From contig NC_064536.1 of assembly GCF_023856365.1 (NCBI RefSeq), positions 37,378,776 to 37,442,775 of the forward strand: a stretch of 64,000 nucleotides of DNA. Reading direction: 5' to 3'. The position numbers were made by a program, and so were the translations under genes. The DNA comes from Brienomyrus brachyistius (Eukaryota > Chordata > Actinopteri > Osteoglossiformes > Mormyridae). Below, piece by piece: positions 32,910-44,790 of the stretch; positions within the stretch are counted from its first letter, which is position 1, and every line of letters begins with the position of its first letter. The notes below the pieces were generated by a model that was not told the origin of the DNA, made no database searches, and was given only the letters and a program-made list of their open reading frames with translations.

Positions 32910-33824
32910 TGAAAACAAAACACAAAATCACAATCAAACCTACATCTTCTTCTTTGAAACAAAATTTTCATTGTTGCACTTTCGTCTTATGACAGCTCTC
33001 ACTTCAGACACACTTGTTCCTGGGAACTCAGATATTACTGTATCTGTAGGGAAAAATAAAACACACATTTGTATGCCACTTACTTAGACATAAGCATAGG
33101 CAAATGTATTGTTTTAAATTAATGCATTATTTTAACTCACTAGTCAGTTTACACACTCACAATCCTTGTCGGTCATAATAAAGACATACAATCCATAGAC
33201 AATAATGAAATATATGATATATTCAATACATACCAACAAGAGCATTCAACTTTTCAGAATCTAAGGGATCCTTTTCCGTTCCATTGCCTGTAAGGCTTGA
33301 GGAAGCTAAAATGTTGCGACCAAAGAGTAGAATAGCTAAATACTCAGATTACTATACAAAGTAAAGTCCAGTAACCAAAAGCTAAAAATAACATTGTGAA
33401 GACATAGAAATAACAATATGAAACGAAACAGCAATTTTCAAAGCAGATGATGCTCAGAACTAAATAGTCTTGGTAAAGAAGTAATATCTGTGTGTTGTGA
33501 CTTCACACAGCACCTGACAAGCCACATGGAAACATCTGTCACTTCCCTCACTGCACCCAGGTAGCAGAAATTTGCCAAGAAAGAATATTTGAGTATCATC
33601 TTGTTTGGAAATCATGGGCTCATTTATGGCATAAGATACTGCCTATAGTAAAAATAAGTCATTATTTTAGAAAGGGAAGCACAGAGGGAACCAACATACT
33701 ATTTCTGGAGCAGGACTGGAGGACCCTGAACTTGTATCACTGTCGAAGGAAGGTAGCAAACGCTTCATAGTGGTTGTTAGTTCCTTAACACAATTGATAA
33801 GGGTGGGTATTTCTGTATAAAAGT

Positions 33825-33846
33825 AAAAAAAAAAAAAAAAAAAAAA
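33825..33846. repeat. Poly-A run
   Basis: Homopolymer next to a splice acceptor of the minus-strand accessory gene. Confidence 0.9.
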
Positions 33847-35452
33847 GACATCAGCCACAGATATCTGACAATTTTCTAATTACCAAATAACATGATTTAT
33901 GTTATCTAAATTTAACATACACAAATATATAGAACATTTCTTTTTCATTACAGATACCTTTTAATGCATCTATCACTTCCTGGCGCCTGTCTATGTTTTC
34001 CAGTGCCTGATTCATCGGGCCACACTCCATTTCCTGTTGCCTAAAGCAGGGGTCCTATATAAATGAAAATTTTTTTATGTTATGTTTCACAAAACAAGAA
34101 TTTATTGTATTTTCTGTTGCATAATTCAAATTACCCCCAACAAGTGTATTATTTAAGGTCTCCTGTTTCTTGTCAGCCTCTACTTTGATCTTGGCCTTCA
34201 CTTTCTCCCACAAATGCTTTCTGTGCAAACTTTGTTGCTAATACACAAGTTCTAAACTTGCAATTTAGACTTTGCATATATTTTGTGCTGTATAAAGAAT
34301 ATACTTACAGCTGTTCTAGAAGCTTGGGGTGAATCAAAAAGGTCTATATTGGTGTCTATGTCTACATCATCTTCCTCACTTTGTGAGGAAAATTTTTTCC
34401 TTTTTTCAGCAGAGAAGACTTAAGCTGCGAAAGAACCCTCTCGTTTGCAGCCTTCATCATTTTTGGTTTCTGAAACAAAGACCACAATAAGTAAAATTAA
34501 GATATGTACAAACAACGTTCCACAAAATTCTTCATATTTTTTATATTATTAGCACACAATGTATTGAACTTTTCATAGAAACGGATTTGCCTGGCGGGTG
34601 TTAGTCAGAGGTAATAGCGCAGAGGTTAAACTAGTGTGTGCAGTAATTCCCAATATTAACTCATGTCTTTCAAAACTCACCTTCGTTCCAAAGGCTTGTG
34701 CTGAATCTATGTCAGTCTCATCATTGTCTGAAGAAATTATGTGACATCCTGTCACATGTTTTTTCTTTTTCTGTAGATGGAGGAAAACATATGTAATTCA
34801 CAATACATAAAATATCCCACTGATATTTTCAGGTGAAAATCCTCTTAAATCCTTCCCAATCAGCAAGATAAGAAATGTATCTGTTATTTAGCATTGTATT
34901 TAATACTGACTGATAACTAATCTGGGATGTGTAGATGTCTAGTACTGTGGTGTCCATAACTACATATTGTAACAGTTTTTATTCAATGTCATATGTCAAA
35001 AAAGCAGTATCGACCTTCGGTCTGTCTTCATCTTGTGTCACTGTACACTCTGCAGACTCTCCTCACAGCTGCTGTGGTGCTGCTGCTGTGCCAGATGTCT
35101 TCATTTCTGAGGAAAGCTGTTTTTTTTTCTACAACTTCCTTAAAGTTCTCTGCATACAAAATGATAAAAATTGTGGACAGGAAGAATGTCATTGTGGATA
35201 TTTGAACTACAGATTGTAACTGCAAAGAATTCCTAACCTTTATGACTCCTACTCTTATTCCTAAAACATTAGTTAAATAGGATACATATTTTCAAAACTA
35301 GACAATGTAAGGATTACTTTGGATCTACAACAATGACCAAAACATGTAAACAAACAGTCAGTGCACACACAAGGAGCCATTACAGATTGGCTAAAGAGCG
35401 GCTAATCTACTAATCTAAACTGACCGACCGACACCACCACCACCACCACCAC

Positions 35453-35454
<2 letters not shown>

Positions 35455-35533
<79 letters not shown>
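35455..35533. repeat. CA microsatellite
   Basis: Long uninterrupted (CA)n, near an ACC triplet run at 35432-35452, in the intron after the first visible exon of the accessory gene. Confidence 0.95.
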
Positions 35534-35536
<3 letters not shown>

Positions 35537-36298
35537 GATAGTATTGCATTGGCTATAATGAACTTACCTCCAAGAAAGAGTATTTTTGCCGCCAGTGTCT
35601 TAGCTTCTCCGTGTCTGCTGCGACTAGGCAAACACACTTCAACATAGCCATCTTCACTATCAAGTTGCTGTCGAGAGGCTATCCGATATTCTTCCCTCCT
35701 GTGTTCGCATCTTATTATGTTCGTACTCTCACCAACTTTGTATCGGGGAAATAAAACAGCCCGAATTTGGGAAATACCATTATTTTTTAGCTTCCTCTCA
35801 ACTATAGCACACTACACTTATGCTACACACGTTAGAAACAGCTCAGTAGTCTGACGTTTTCGCATCACCGGAAGATATGAATTTGAATACGGCAAAGCTC
35901 AACTCTGATTGGTTAAATGGCATTACACTCCGTTGGCGATCTCTGAAGAGGAAACGGACCTGATTAATTATTTGCATTTAAGGTAGGTATTTTGGGTATT
36001 TTTAAGTTGCAATGCAATCCTTTGTTTGAAATAATTAGCCTATAGGCCTGACAAGTTGATTCTGCCAAATTACCATAAAGAAGTACAATTTTCTCTTTGT
36101 CTATGGTTGAACATTGAGAAGGATCTGTGAGCATAGTGTTATAAATATTTCCTATAATGGCGCAAGCTAATCTGGAGCATTAACAACAAGGTAGTTAAAA
36201 TATAGTGACATGCTGTCAAGTAGTTTTACATTGCAATGTGAAGATCATAATTACACGAAATAAGTAATTTTTTTCTTGCCTGTGCACAGCAGGCAGCA

Positions 36299-39200
36299 TT
36301 TGGTAACTTGCAAGTGACCAAAATGAAGAAATACAAATCCTATCTGCAGGCATCTGAAAACAACATTCCAAGAACCACAGATTACAGGCGATTGAGACTT
36401 GGTAGAGATAAAGAGGTAACACTGAATTTGCTTATTTTTTGTTAAGTTTTCATTGGTGACACTCTCCACAGACTGTCAATTTGCCAGAAATCCTATCAAT
36501 TTCCTCCTGATGCTGTTATTCTTGTCATCCTGCAACATCTGACTGTGGCGTGCAGCTCGCATCACAGCCAACCCTTCACACCCTGGACACAAGCTGTTTG
36601 ACCTGCTACCCTCAGGCAGGAGGCTCCGGTCCATTCGGACCAGAACCTCTCGCCATAGGAACAGTTTCTTCCCCTCTGCTGTTGGTCTCATGAACAATAT
36701 GCACAAGTCTGTTGCCACCACTCTCTCTAAGCCAAACACATGACCCTGTTTCGTGTTTGTCGCTCCGGTTCTACTTCACCTGCACTCTTGTAAATATATC
36801 AATCTGCTCAGCAAAGGAACTTTTTTACTCTATGTTTATTTAAGTACTGCCCATAATATTGCACTTGAGTTTATTTATTTATCTAACTGACTGTCTCCCT
36901 CTGTATTGCATAATATCGCACTGAACACCGCAGCAATTTCCTGATGTTGTAAACCTGCTCAACATTTGGCAATAAAGTCCATTCTGATTCTGATTCTGAT
37001 TCTGAGACACCTATGTAATGTCCTTATCTCAATCTCTTTGCAGAACTATGGCAGAGTACTTTATAAAGACTTTGTTTCTACCAGCGAGTCAGATATCCCA
37101 AGAACAAGTGCATACCGGAAAAGGAAAACACAGGTAAAATAAATATTCTGTGTTACATGGTTATATGCTGTGTAGGTTGTACTGTGGTTGTTGTGGTCAT
37201 GTGTGTACACAAAACTCAGCTCTATAAAGATTTCCCATTATTGAGCTAAATACAGTCAGTGTCATAAACTACAGTCTAAAACTAAATCAGGAAAATAGGT
37301 AAACAACGCCACATTTAATGCTGCCAAGTATACACACTAACGTGTGTACCAAGTATTAACATGATGTGCACATCCCGTGTGTGAATTGTTTTCTAAGGAG
37401 ATACTTATAAAAAGACCTTGACATAGTTTCATATGCTGCTAAGTTCCCTGTTCACTCCAATGAGGATGAGGACACCAGTGTACAAAATTTCCACTGCCCT
37501 GGACCTGCTAAAAGACCCAGAATTAAAAGACAAATGCAAGCAGCGTCAGTCTGGGTATACAATTTATTATTTATATCAGTTTATATCTGCCATATGTTAC
37601 AACACTAAATAATTACTCAAAATAAATATTTAGTCTGTTGCAGATGAACCAAACAGTGATTTCAGGGCACTGCCTCACCAGACAGAGTCACTTGTAACTG
37701 CTGAGGAAGGTTACAATGAAGCAATCAGGAACCAGTCACAGGTCATTTGAAATAGCTTGGAACACATATTCTTGAAAGTTGTTGTTTGAATTACTCATCA
37801 GAATTTATTACTCAGATATACAATATATTCCATAGATTTACAAAGACCAAAAGGACACCAGAGGACACCAGGAGCATACTGCTAATTTGCAAACAGCACC
37901 TGATGTACGTCAACCACCTCAAAGTCCAAACTGCAATGCATTACAGGTACTTTCATGAGACACACAATGTGGCATTGTAAAGGATATGTACACTATATCT
38001 TCAGTCATGTTCATGGATATCTTACTTAATATAAAAGCACTGTAATTATAATGATTTTTACTATATAGTTACACTTTAGTTGCAAATTTAATATAGCCGG
38101 ATATTAAATGCTGACTCTAATTACTGATTTGTTCTTTTCTAGGACTCTGAAGGGGATGAGCTCCTCTACCCAGGGGCACCTCTCTCCAAAGGACAGAGTC
38201 TGCTTCTTTTGATGGCGTACATTTTGAGACACAACCTGACAGGGATAGCCCTTCAACATCTTCTCAAAATGTTCAATGAACATTTCCCAGGATCAATGCC
38301 TGCAACTTCTTACCTGTTCCATAAGGCCTATGGACAGTATGGACAGTATGAAGCACATTTTTACTGTTCTGGATGCACAAGCTACATAGGTAATGGTACT
38401 GATCAGACACAGTGTACAATATGTCACATGTCATTTGATGCAGACACTAATTTGAGAAATGGGTCATATTTTCTTGTTTTGAATTTATCCTCCCAAATTA
38501 AGGACATTCTTGAAAAGCCCCAGACAGCTTTAGCAGGGAATGTATCACCCAGTGGTGTTTTAATGATATACATTCAGGAACGCAGTATGAGAAGCTAATC
38601 AGGAGTGGTGAAACTAGTGAAGATGACATAAGTCTATTGTGGAACTGTGATGGTATCCCTGTTTTCAAGAGTTCCAAGTGTCAGCTATGGCCCATTCAGT
38701 GTCAGATTATTGAACTGAATCCGAAAGATCGGAAAAGTAATGTTTGCATACCATGTATTTGGTGTGGTGAGGTGAAACCCAACATGACAACTCTGTTAAC
38801 TCCATTTGTTGATCAGCTACAAGAATTGGAGAAAAATGGAATAAAATGGATAGACACAGAGAACCAACAGCATTCATCTAAAGTGCATGCCCTGATCTGT
38901 AGTTCAGATTCAGTGGCTCGTGCTCAAATTCGTAACTCAAAACAGTTCAACGGAGAATATGGCTGTGACTTTTGCTACCATAAAGGTGGTCCATACTCAC
39001 ATATAAGTCCTGAACCTCCTCTCAGATCAGAATCTAAACATATTGACCATGCAATGGCTGCAACTCCTCAGCAACCTGTAATGGGAGTGAAAGGTCCCGC
39101 TCCTCTAATGAAGCTTTCAAAGTTTTTGTGCCAGAATACCAGCACAGCATTTGCTTTGGAGTTACACGGCAGCTAACGACATTATGGCTAGATTCGCGAA

Positions 39201-40289
39201 ATAATGCAAAGCCATGGTACATCGGCACTAAATCTGAAATGATTGATAAGCGGCTGCTAGCCATTAAGCCTCCAGTAGAGTTAACTAGAGTCCCACGTTC
39301 AGTACAGGAACGGAAATATTGGAAAGCCTCAGAATGGAGATCTTTTCTTTTGTTCTATGCTTTACCTGTGCTTTCTGGTATTCTTTCAAAGAAGTATTTG
39401 AACCATCTTTTCCTCCTTGTTTTTGGTGTTTATACTCTGCTTCAGGAAAACATCCAAATAGTTGATATTGATAATGCAGAGAAGGCACTGAAAAAATTTG
39501 TTATGGAGTTTGAGAAGTTGTACGGATGAGAAAACATGACTTACAATGTGCACACACATTTCAGCAAGTGTCAGAAACTGGGGTCCCCTGTGGGCCACAT
39601 CCACATTTTCATTTGAAAGTTTTAATGGCACCCTACTGAAATTCTTTAATGGGACCACATATGTCCAAGATCAGATTGTCAAGAGATTCCTCAAATGGAG
39701 AGACCTTTCAAACAAAGCAAACAAACGCATGAACAAGGCCAAAGACACTGTGAAGGAACTATTCTATGATATGCAAAACAGCAAGCAAAAGACAGCTAAA
39801 TCATCACACCTATCAGATAATGTTAGGGTATTTGGTAATTCTAATCCAGTGAATGTTCCAGTGCATCACATACTGGCTATTGAGGAACTTTTTGGTGTCA
39901 GGGTACAGCAGTACCTATATTATGGTCGTTTTCTCGTCGACCATGTTCTCTATCATTCAGAAACATATACAAGGCTTCAGAAAAGAAACAACTCAGTTGT
40001 AGAATTAGCTGATGGCACATTTTGCAGGATCCTGAGAATCGTGGCATTTCACACTGCAGGTTGTAATACACAACAGAGTTGTGTTTTGGTTAAGGAGCTT
40101 TGCAGGTCTAGAAGTCAAATGTATAAGGATGCAGACTTTAAGATTTCTTTTAGGTTTGTGAATGAAGTGACGGAGTCCAACACTATTCATGCAGTGCATC
40201 CACAGGCTTTGAAAAGGAAATGCGTCATGATTAATGTCAAACAGAAGATGTATGTAATTGCCCTGCCAAATAATATTGAAAGGGACTGA
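36299..40289 (+). pseudogene. tnp2-like CACTA transposase, frame-broken
   Basis: Six GT-AG exons, all phase 0: 36299-36415, 37044-37133, 37444-37554, 37634-37741, 37836-37946 and 38143 onward. The first ATG is at 36323. The long last exon has a Cys pair module (CSGCTSYIG...CTICH), the core LLWNCDGIPVFKSSKCQLW, the Cys-rich IPCIWCGEVKPNM and GCDFCYHKGG, VTRQLTTLWLDSRNNAKPWY, and RNWGPLWATSTFSFESFNGT, in the order of Tnp2/Transposase_21 proteins of CACTA elements. Frame breaks: one base missing near 38510, another indel near 39120, TGA at 39527 and a short deletion near 39550. The final stop is at 40287. Inactive; transposase would act on the TTAAG-rich ends in the nucleus. Confidence 0.75.
36500..37005 (+). 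mobile_element. L2-type LINE 3' end nested in a CACTA intron
   Basis: Codes a C-terminal fragment (HPGHKLFDLLPSGRRLRSIR, SRHRNSFFPSAVGLMNN), then a 3' UTR and the tail (TCTGAT)n at 36976-37004. It sits wholly in the first intron of the transposase gene, so it did not break that gene. 5' truncated. Confidence 0.75.
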
Positions 40290-41018
40290 TGTACATAATT
40301 GCAACTGCACTGATAAAATGCAAGACAGTAGAGGGATTATTGAAAATGTTTGTAACCTCATGAAATTTAGCCATATTATATGTATAGTACCATTTTTATA
40401 ACATCAGCTTCATAACTGAATGTATGTTGCAATTACGTGTCTTTTTGCTTTGTATCCTTTTGAAATTCTTTTCAAAGTTTAACATTGTAACTGCACTGTA
40501 GTTGGGAATAAATACACTCAAAGTAGCCAGAAATGTGCTGTTTTTCTATGAAAAGCATATAGGAAAATATTCAAAGTATGCTTTGACTGCTTTGACTTTT
40601 TGATATTAGATAGTATACTGAAGAAGTGCTGAATAAATATGTTACTTTAAGTAAATAAACTGAAATGATGATAAAGGTATGCCTAAAAAGTTAGCCTATA
40701 ACATATTTTTTGCAGGACACTGAAAAGTATACTTTTGAAAAATGAACTGAAGTACAACTTAAAATAAGTGTTAAATAAATGGGTTTCAATAAATATGCTG
40801 AAATGTAACTGATAGTATGCTTACATTTTAGCATATTTTTAAAAGACAGAACAAAATATATTTTAATTACACTATACTGACAGTGTACTTTGCAATACCA
40901 TACTTAAGTACAGTAATGGTATGTACTAAAAAAATACAAATGTATTGCAAATATGTTATTTGGATTTCTAACACCGTTTAAGTATATTTAAGAACACTTC
41001 TTTTCGACCTGGGCAGTG

Positions 41019-41286
41019 TGAACACCCAGCAGAATCAGTGACACCCCCATCCTCTGACCCGTCTGATGGTTCTGCTGGGCCCAGATTCTCACACAGTTTT
41101 ATAGGCCCGATTGTTGGAGATGGATAAAACACATACAACCATGAAACAGTCAAAACACAGAGAAAGCTTATCGTGTAAATCAGTACAAGTGCATTTTTCA
41201 ACATTCATATGTGTGCAGCAAGATATATATATTTTTTTGTGACCAATTTTTTTTTTGACAAAGAACAAAATGGAACAGAACAGAAC
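41019..41286. other. Spacer between CACTA element and endogenous retrovirus
   Basis: A minus-strand frame starting at 41204 has a hydrophobic start (LVLIYTISFLCVLTVSWLYV), but it runs into the CACTA end and has no partner exon. I see no gene. Confidence 0.3.
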
Positions 41287-41709
41287 ACTTCTCTTAATGT
41301 AAGTAAAATTAGAAAAGCAGAAGGTGCATTATCAGGGTCTTGGTGACATTATGCTTATGCTTGTCCTGCGGGGCCTAACAATGGAGGGGGTCGCTGATGC
41401 TGCCACTTTGCAACATAACAGGATAAGATAAAAGGAAAAGGGTGTGGGTACTAATGCCAGTATTGTCAAAACAAGAGTTGTATGTTATGCCAACTGGAAA
41501 GGTACCAACAAGAACAGCAGACGCCCTAAAAAGCTAGACACAGACAACAGAGAGCTGAGCTTCCTTCGGTATGTACTGTTTGTGCATCTGAGCGTGGCTC
41601 CCGGATCGCGATCTGTACAACAAATAAAGAGAGCTGACTTACAACCATCCTTTGCCTCACGAATGCATCTTTTCCTCATCAACGGACTCGGTGGAGTCGA
41701 ACTCCAACA
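41287..41709 (+). mobile_element. Left LTR, 5'-truncated
   Basis: Aligns with the right LTR from CTTCTC onward: TGTAAGTAAAATTAGAAAAG, GGTCTTGGTGACATTATGC, GCAGACGCCCTAAAA, AATAAAGAGAG, ending GGAGTCGAACTCCAACA. Missing relative to the right copy are its first ~100 bases and a GGGGTATA stretch containing the TATA box, so this LTR is probably a poor promoter. Confidence 0.85.
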
Positions 41710-41712
41710 ATT

Positions 41713-41730
41713 TGGGGGCTCGTCCGGGAT
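41713..41730 (+). other. Retroviral primer-binding site (tRNA-Pro type)
   Basis: TGGGGGCTCGTCCGGGAT, three bases after the LTR end, complementary to the 3' end of proline tRNA as known for many gamma-type retroviruses. Confidence 0.9.
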
Positions 41731-41993
41731 GAGGAGGAGGTTGTTCTGATTGGAACCAGAGACGAGGTCTTGCGGACGCGGACAGCCACGGGGCCCAGAG
41801 AAAAAAGGTAGGCAGAGCCTGTTTTATCAAATTCTGCATATTGGCGATTGCTAAATAAAATGGCTGGAAGTGTCTCAGGATCTGTTAGCCAATATTGAGG
41901 CGAGGGTTTGTTCCTGGAGGAGGACAGTATCCCATCCTCACTGGATCAGAGGACTGGGAGTGGGGAGACTCCTCCCAGTGACGGTGCCCGTGG

Positions 41994-42717
41994 GTGGCCC
42001 GGGACGCTGGGGAGGCAGACCCCATGCTGTCCCTAACGGTCATAGATAAGGAACTGTCGTTCTTGGTGGACACAGGGGCCACATATTCGACATTGAATGT
42101 GATACCTAACCAACAACATCTTTCCACCACTACAGTGACCGTTGTGGGCTTCTCCAGGGAGGAACAGAGACTGCCAGTGACTAAGCCTGTGAGAGTGAAG
42201 TTGGGGGGACAGACTTTTCTTCACTCGTTTGTGGTTTCCGCTTCAGTGCCTGTGAACCTTCTGGGGTGGGACATGCTGGTTAAGCTGGGAGCTTCAATTT
42301 TGTGCAGTGCTGATGGTCTGGTTGTCACCCTCCCAGAAGGGCGGCTCGGGACAGTGGCTGATGCAACCTGTGTCACAGCACCCAGTGGCTGACATCTACT
42401 GGGGTCTCCTGCAGCCTAGGCCGGAAGGTATTCTGGCGGTGTACTCCGCATGGCGTCCCTGGATAGCCCTTCTGGAACCCTATGTTCCTCCGCCCGACCC
42501 CCCACATGTTACACTGTTTTATGACCGTGATTCTACAGAATGGTATGGGGACCTATTTTCTGGGCAACTGGAAGGCCACGAGTGGCAAGTTGCATCCCAA
42601 AATATTTATGTAGGCCCCGAGGGGGTGGCATCGGCTGTCCAGCTGTCTCCGGAGCAACTGCCCTGGTACAGGATGGGAGAGGAGGCGGTGCCACACGTCT
42701 CTCGCCCTACATCCTAA
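41994..42717 (+). pseudogene. ERV protease region
   Basis: The first frame (to 42392) holds the retropepsin active site LVDTGATYS and a later GWDMLVKLGA, the order of an aspartic protease fold. It ends early and reading continues in another frame to 42717 (HPVADIYWGLL, PPPDPPHVTLFYDRD), so there is a frameshift near 42380. No initiation codon is expected, since protease is normally made as part of a gag-pol product. Old viral copy; broken. Confidence 0.75.
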
Positions 42718-42733
42718 GCATCAGGCCAAAGAT

Positions 42734-43864
42734 TTGGGCCCTATGGTGAAAAGAGCCACTTGGGCCAAGGACTGGGTCCCCACCCAGATCCCTCAAATCT
42801 CATACTCCCCCTCCTGCAGTTCTTACTGTATTCAAACTAGGGTAACAGACACAGCCCTGTTACAGCATGAACAATTGTCTAGGGACCACGGTAGGGAAAA
42901 GATGGATCATCCCAGTGCAGCAGCACTACTGGCTTCCCTGCCAGACTCACTGTGGTCCACCAACCCCACTGATGTTGGTTTGGTGGACTGCACGCCCGTC
43001 GACTTCCTACTGCGCCCTACAGCAGGACCCCTTTGGGTCAGGCAATACCAACACAAACCAGCTGCAGAGGAAGGGATATCCGATGTTGATGGTCTCTTAC
43101 GGGCAAGAGTGTTAGAACGTTCCACTTCTCAGTGGAATACCCCTATCCTCCCAGTGGAGAAGGCAGGAACAGGTAAATATCGTATGGTACACGACCTGCG
43201 CGCTATAAACAATCTGCTGCTGACCCCCACTGTTCCAGTTCCTAATCCCTATGTTGCTCTCACTAATCTTACTCCATCCCAAACATGGTTCACGTGCATT
43301 GATTTTGCTAACGCTTTCTTTTCCTAACCGCTGGCACCCCACTGCAGGGACGTCTTCTCGTTCACTTACAGGGGATGCCAGTTCAGGTACCCGCGTCTCC
43401 CACAGGGATCTGCTCTGTCTCCCGGAATTTTTAATCAGGTGTTGAAGCAGTCGTTGCAGGGCTGCCCTCTCCCTGATGGGGTCACCCTCGTCCAGTACGT
43501 CGATGACTTGCTTATCGCGGCTCCGACTGCGGAGGCGGCACTTGAGGCGACTCGGTCAGTGCTCCTCTGGCTGGCAGAAAAAGGATTCAAGGTCAGTAAG
43601 GACAAGTTGCAGGTGGCCAGGACGGTGGTTTCCTTCCTGGGGAGGGTCCTATCTGGTAAGGGGACTGGGCTCTCTCCGGCCCATCGGTCAGCCATCCTGA
43701 GTCACCCTAAACACATCACTGTGAAGGACATGCTGTCCTTTCTGGGACTTACAGGCTATAGTCGAACTTACATTGCCAATTACACTAGTCTTACGCAACC
43801 CCTGAGAGCCCTGGTGCGGCCACATAGCCTGCGGAGCCTCAGCGCCACTCTGACGTGGGATTAG
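42734..43864 (+). pseudogene. ERV reverse transcriptase
   Basis: Two frames. The first ends at 43327 and contains WNTPILPVEKAGTGKYRMVH and a DFANAFFS catalytic-aspartate segment. The second spans about 43335-43861 and contains LPQGSALSPGIFNQVL and the YVDDLLIAA active site, then FLGLTGYSRTYI in the connection. A short indel near 43325 separates the frames and a TAG at 43862 ends the second. Order and spacing match retroviral RT. Confidence 0.85.
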
Positions 43865-43918
43865 CCTGCAGAGGAGGCTTTCATCACTCTCAAGCAGAGG
43901 TTAGCCCAGGCTGCAGAT

Positions 43919-44790
43919 TTGGCACTACCTGATTATTATCTTTCGTTCCATCTAGATGTTTCTGAAACTGAAGACGTTGTGAACGCCATTCTGTTTGGTG
44001 TGGTGGACTATGTGAACTCACAAACGTTTACGATGACATCTCTAAGACAGCAGAGGCTCAGCAAAATTCTAGAAGCACCAAATTTAACTTATGTCCATGA
44101 AGGCATCAACATGGCTGATCGGATGGGAGGAGGAGTACCACATGAATGCGAGGCAAGGGTAAGGAGAGAGGAAAAGGTCAGGGAGGACCTCGCAGCCGAA
44201 AAGATAGAAGGAACAGAGGAGTGGTTTACAGATGGATCTTGTTTTAGAACAGAGAGCGGAGGTTTGCAAGCAGGTTTTGCAGTGGTAGCGAAAGAGGGTC
44301 TGGGATTTAGGACGCTTAAAGCAGAGAGACTGGAGGGCGCCCAATCGGTGCCCAGAGAGCAGAGATCTGGGCAGTTATTGAAGCCTTGAAACTAGTGGAA
44401 GGTAGAGAAGTCACCATCTATTCAGACTCAGCGTATGCGGTGGGGGCTGTGCATGTGGAACTCAGCCAGTGGCTGAGAGCTGGATTCTTAACTACAGGAA
44501 ACAGACCGATTAAGCACGAGGCAGATATGAGAGAGCAAGCGGAAGCATTGATGCTTCCTGAGAGAGTAGCCATAGTAAAATGCAAAGGACACGAGGGGTC
44601 AGGGACAGTGATAGCACAAGGAAATCAAGCAGCAGATGAGGAAGCAAAACGGGCCGCAGGGTATGTGGTGAGCAGACAGATGGTCACTGTAGAAGAGGAA
44701 CTGGAGGGCGGCCAGGACAGGCTGACCTCAAGCAGGATCCGCGTCATGCAGGCCCAAGCCTCCCCAGAGGAGAAGAACATGTGGGTAGAA
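43919..44790 (+). pseudogene. ERV RNase H region
   Basis: Shows EEWFTDGSCFR (first acidic residue), TIYSDSAYAVGAVHVE, and a GHEGSG histidine segment followed by NQAADEEAKRAAG, the D-E-D-H order of retroviral RNase H. A frameshift near 44370 splits it. The connection domain before it is shortened. Confidence 0.75.

Larger units (their letters stand above)
33700..35811 (-). pseudogene. CACTA accessory gene, multi-exon remnant
   Basis: Minus-strand exon-like segments: 35568-35811 (open from TGTGCTATAGTT; includes ISQIRAVLFPRYKVGES and EEYRIASRQQLDSEDGYVEV, donor GGAG/GTAAGT), 34681-34770 (SSDNDETDIDSAQAFGTK, donor GTGAGT), 34135-34237 (QQSLHRKHLWEKVKAKIKVE), 33958-34054 (QEMECGPMNQALENIDRRQE) and 33700-33812 (EIPTLINCVKELTTTMKRLL, then a Ser-rich end). 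The last two join in phase. The segment near 34325-34465 has a frame conflict, so the gene is decayed. A charged, coiled protein of unknown function; divergent from the transposase, with a shared promoter region expected at 35812-36298. Accessory ORFs of this kind occur in CACTA elements. Confidence 0.5.
32211..41018 (+). mobile_element. CACTA/EnSpm-type DNA transposon, about 8.8 kb
   Basis: The two ends are inverted copies: CCCAGGTCGAAAAGAA at 32216-32231 and its reverse complement at 40999-41013, extending into TGTACTTAA / TGTTCTTAA. The right end terminates in CAGTG (CACTG inward), the usual CACTA-type terminus; the left reads CAGAT, probably mutated. Subterminal regions (32230-32520 and 40500-41000) are dense in TTAAG/CTTAA and GTACTT motifs, like CACTA subterminal repeats. 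Inside are two divergent spliced genes: tnp2-like transposase (+) and an accessory gene (-). A target duplication was not clear (flanks GGA and TGA). It carries a nested L2 end and microsatellites. The transposase is broken. Confidence 0.75.

Noticed and set aside
40968..41204. Minus-strand ORF with a hydrophobic start resembling a signal anchor
   Set aside because: It reads straight into the CACTA terminal repeat and has no partner exon; membrane-like composition arises easily in T-rich DNA.
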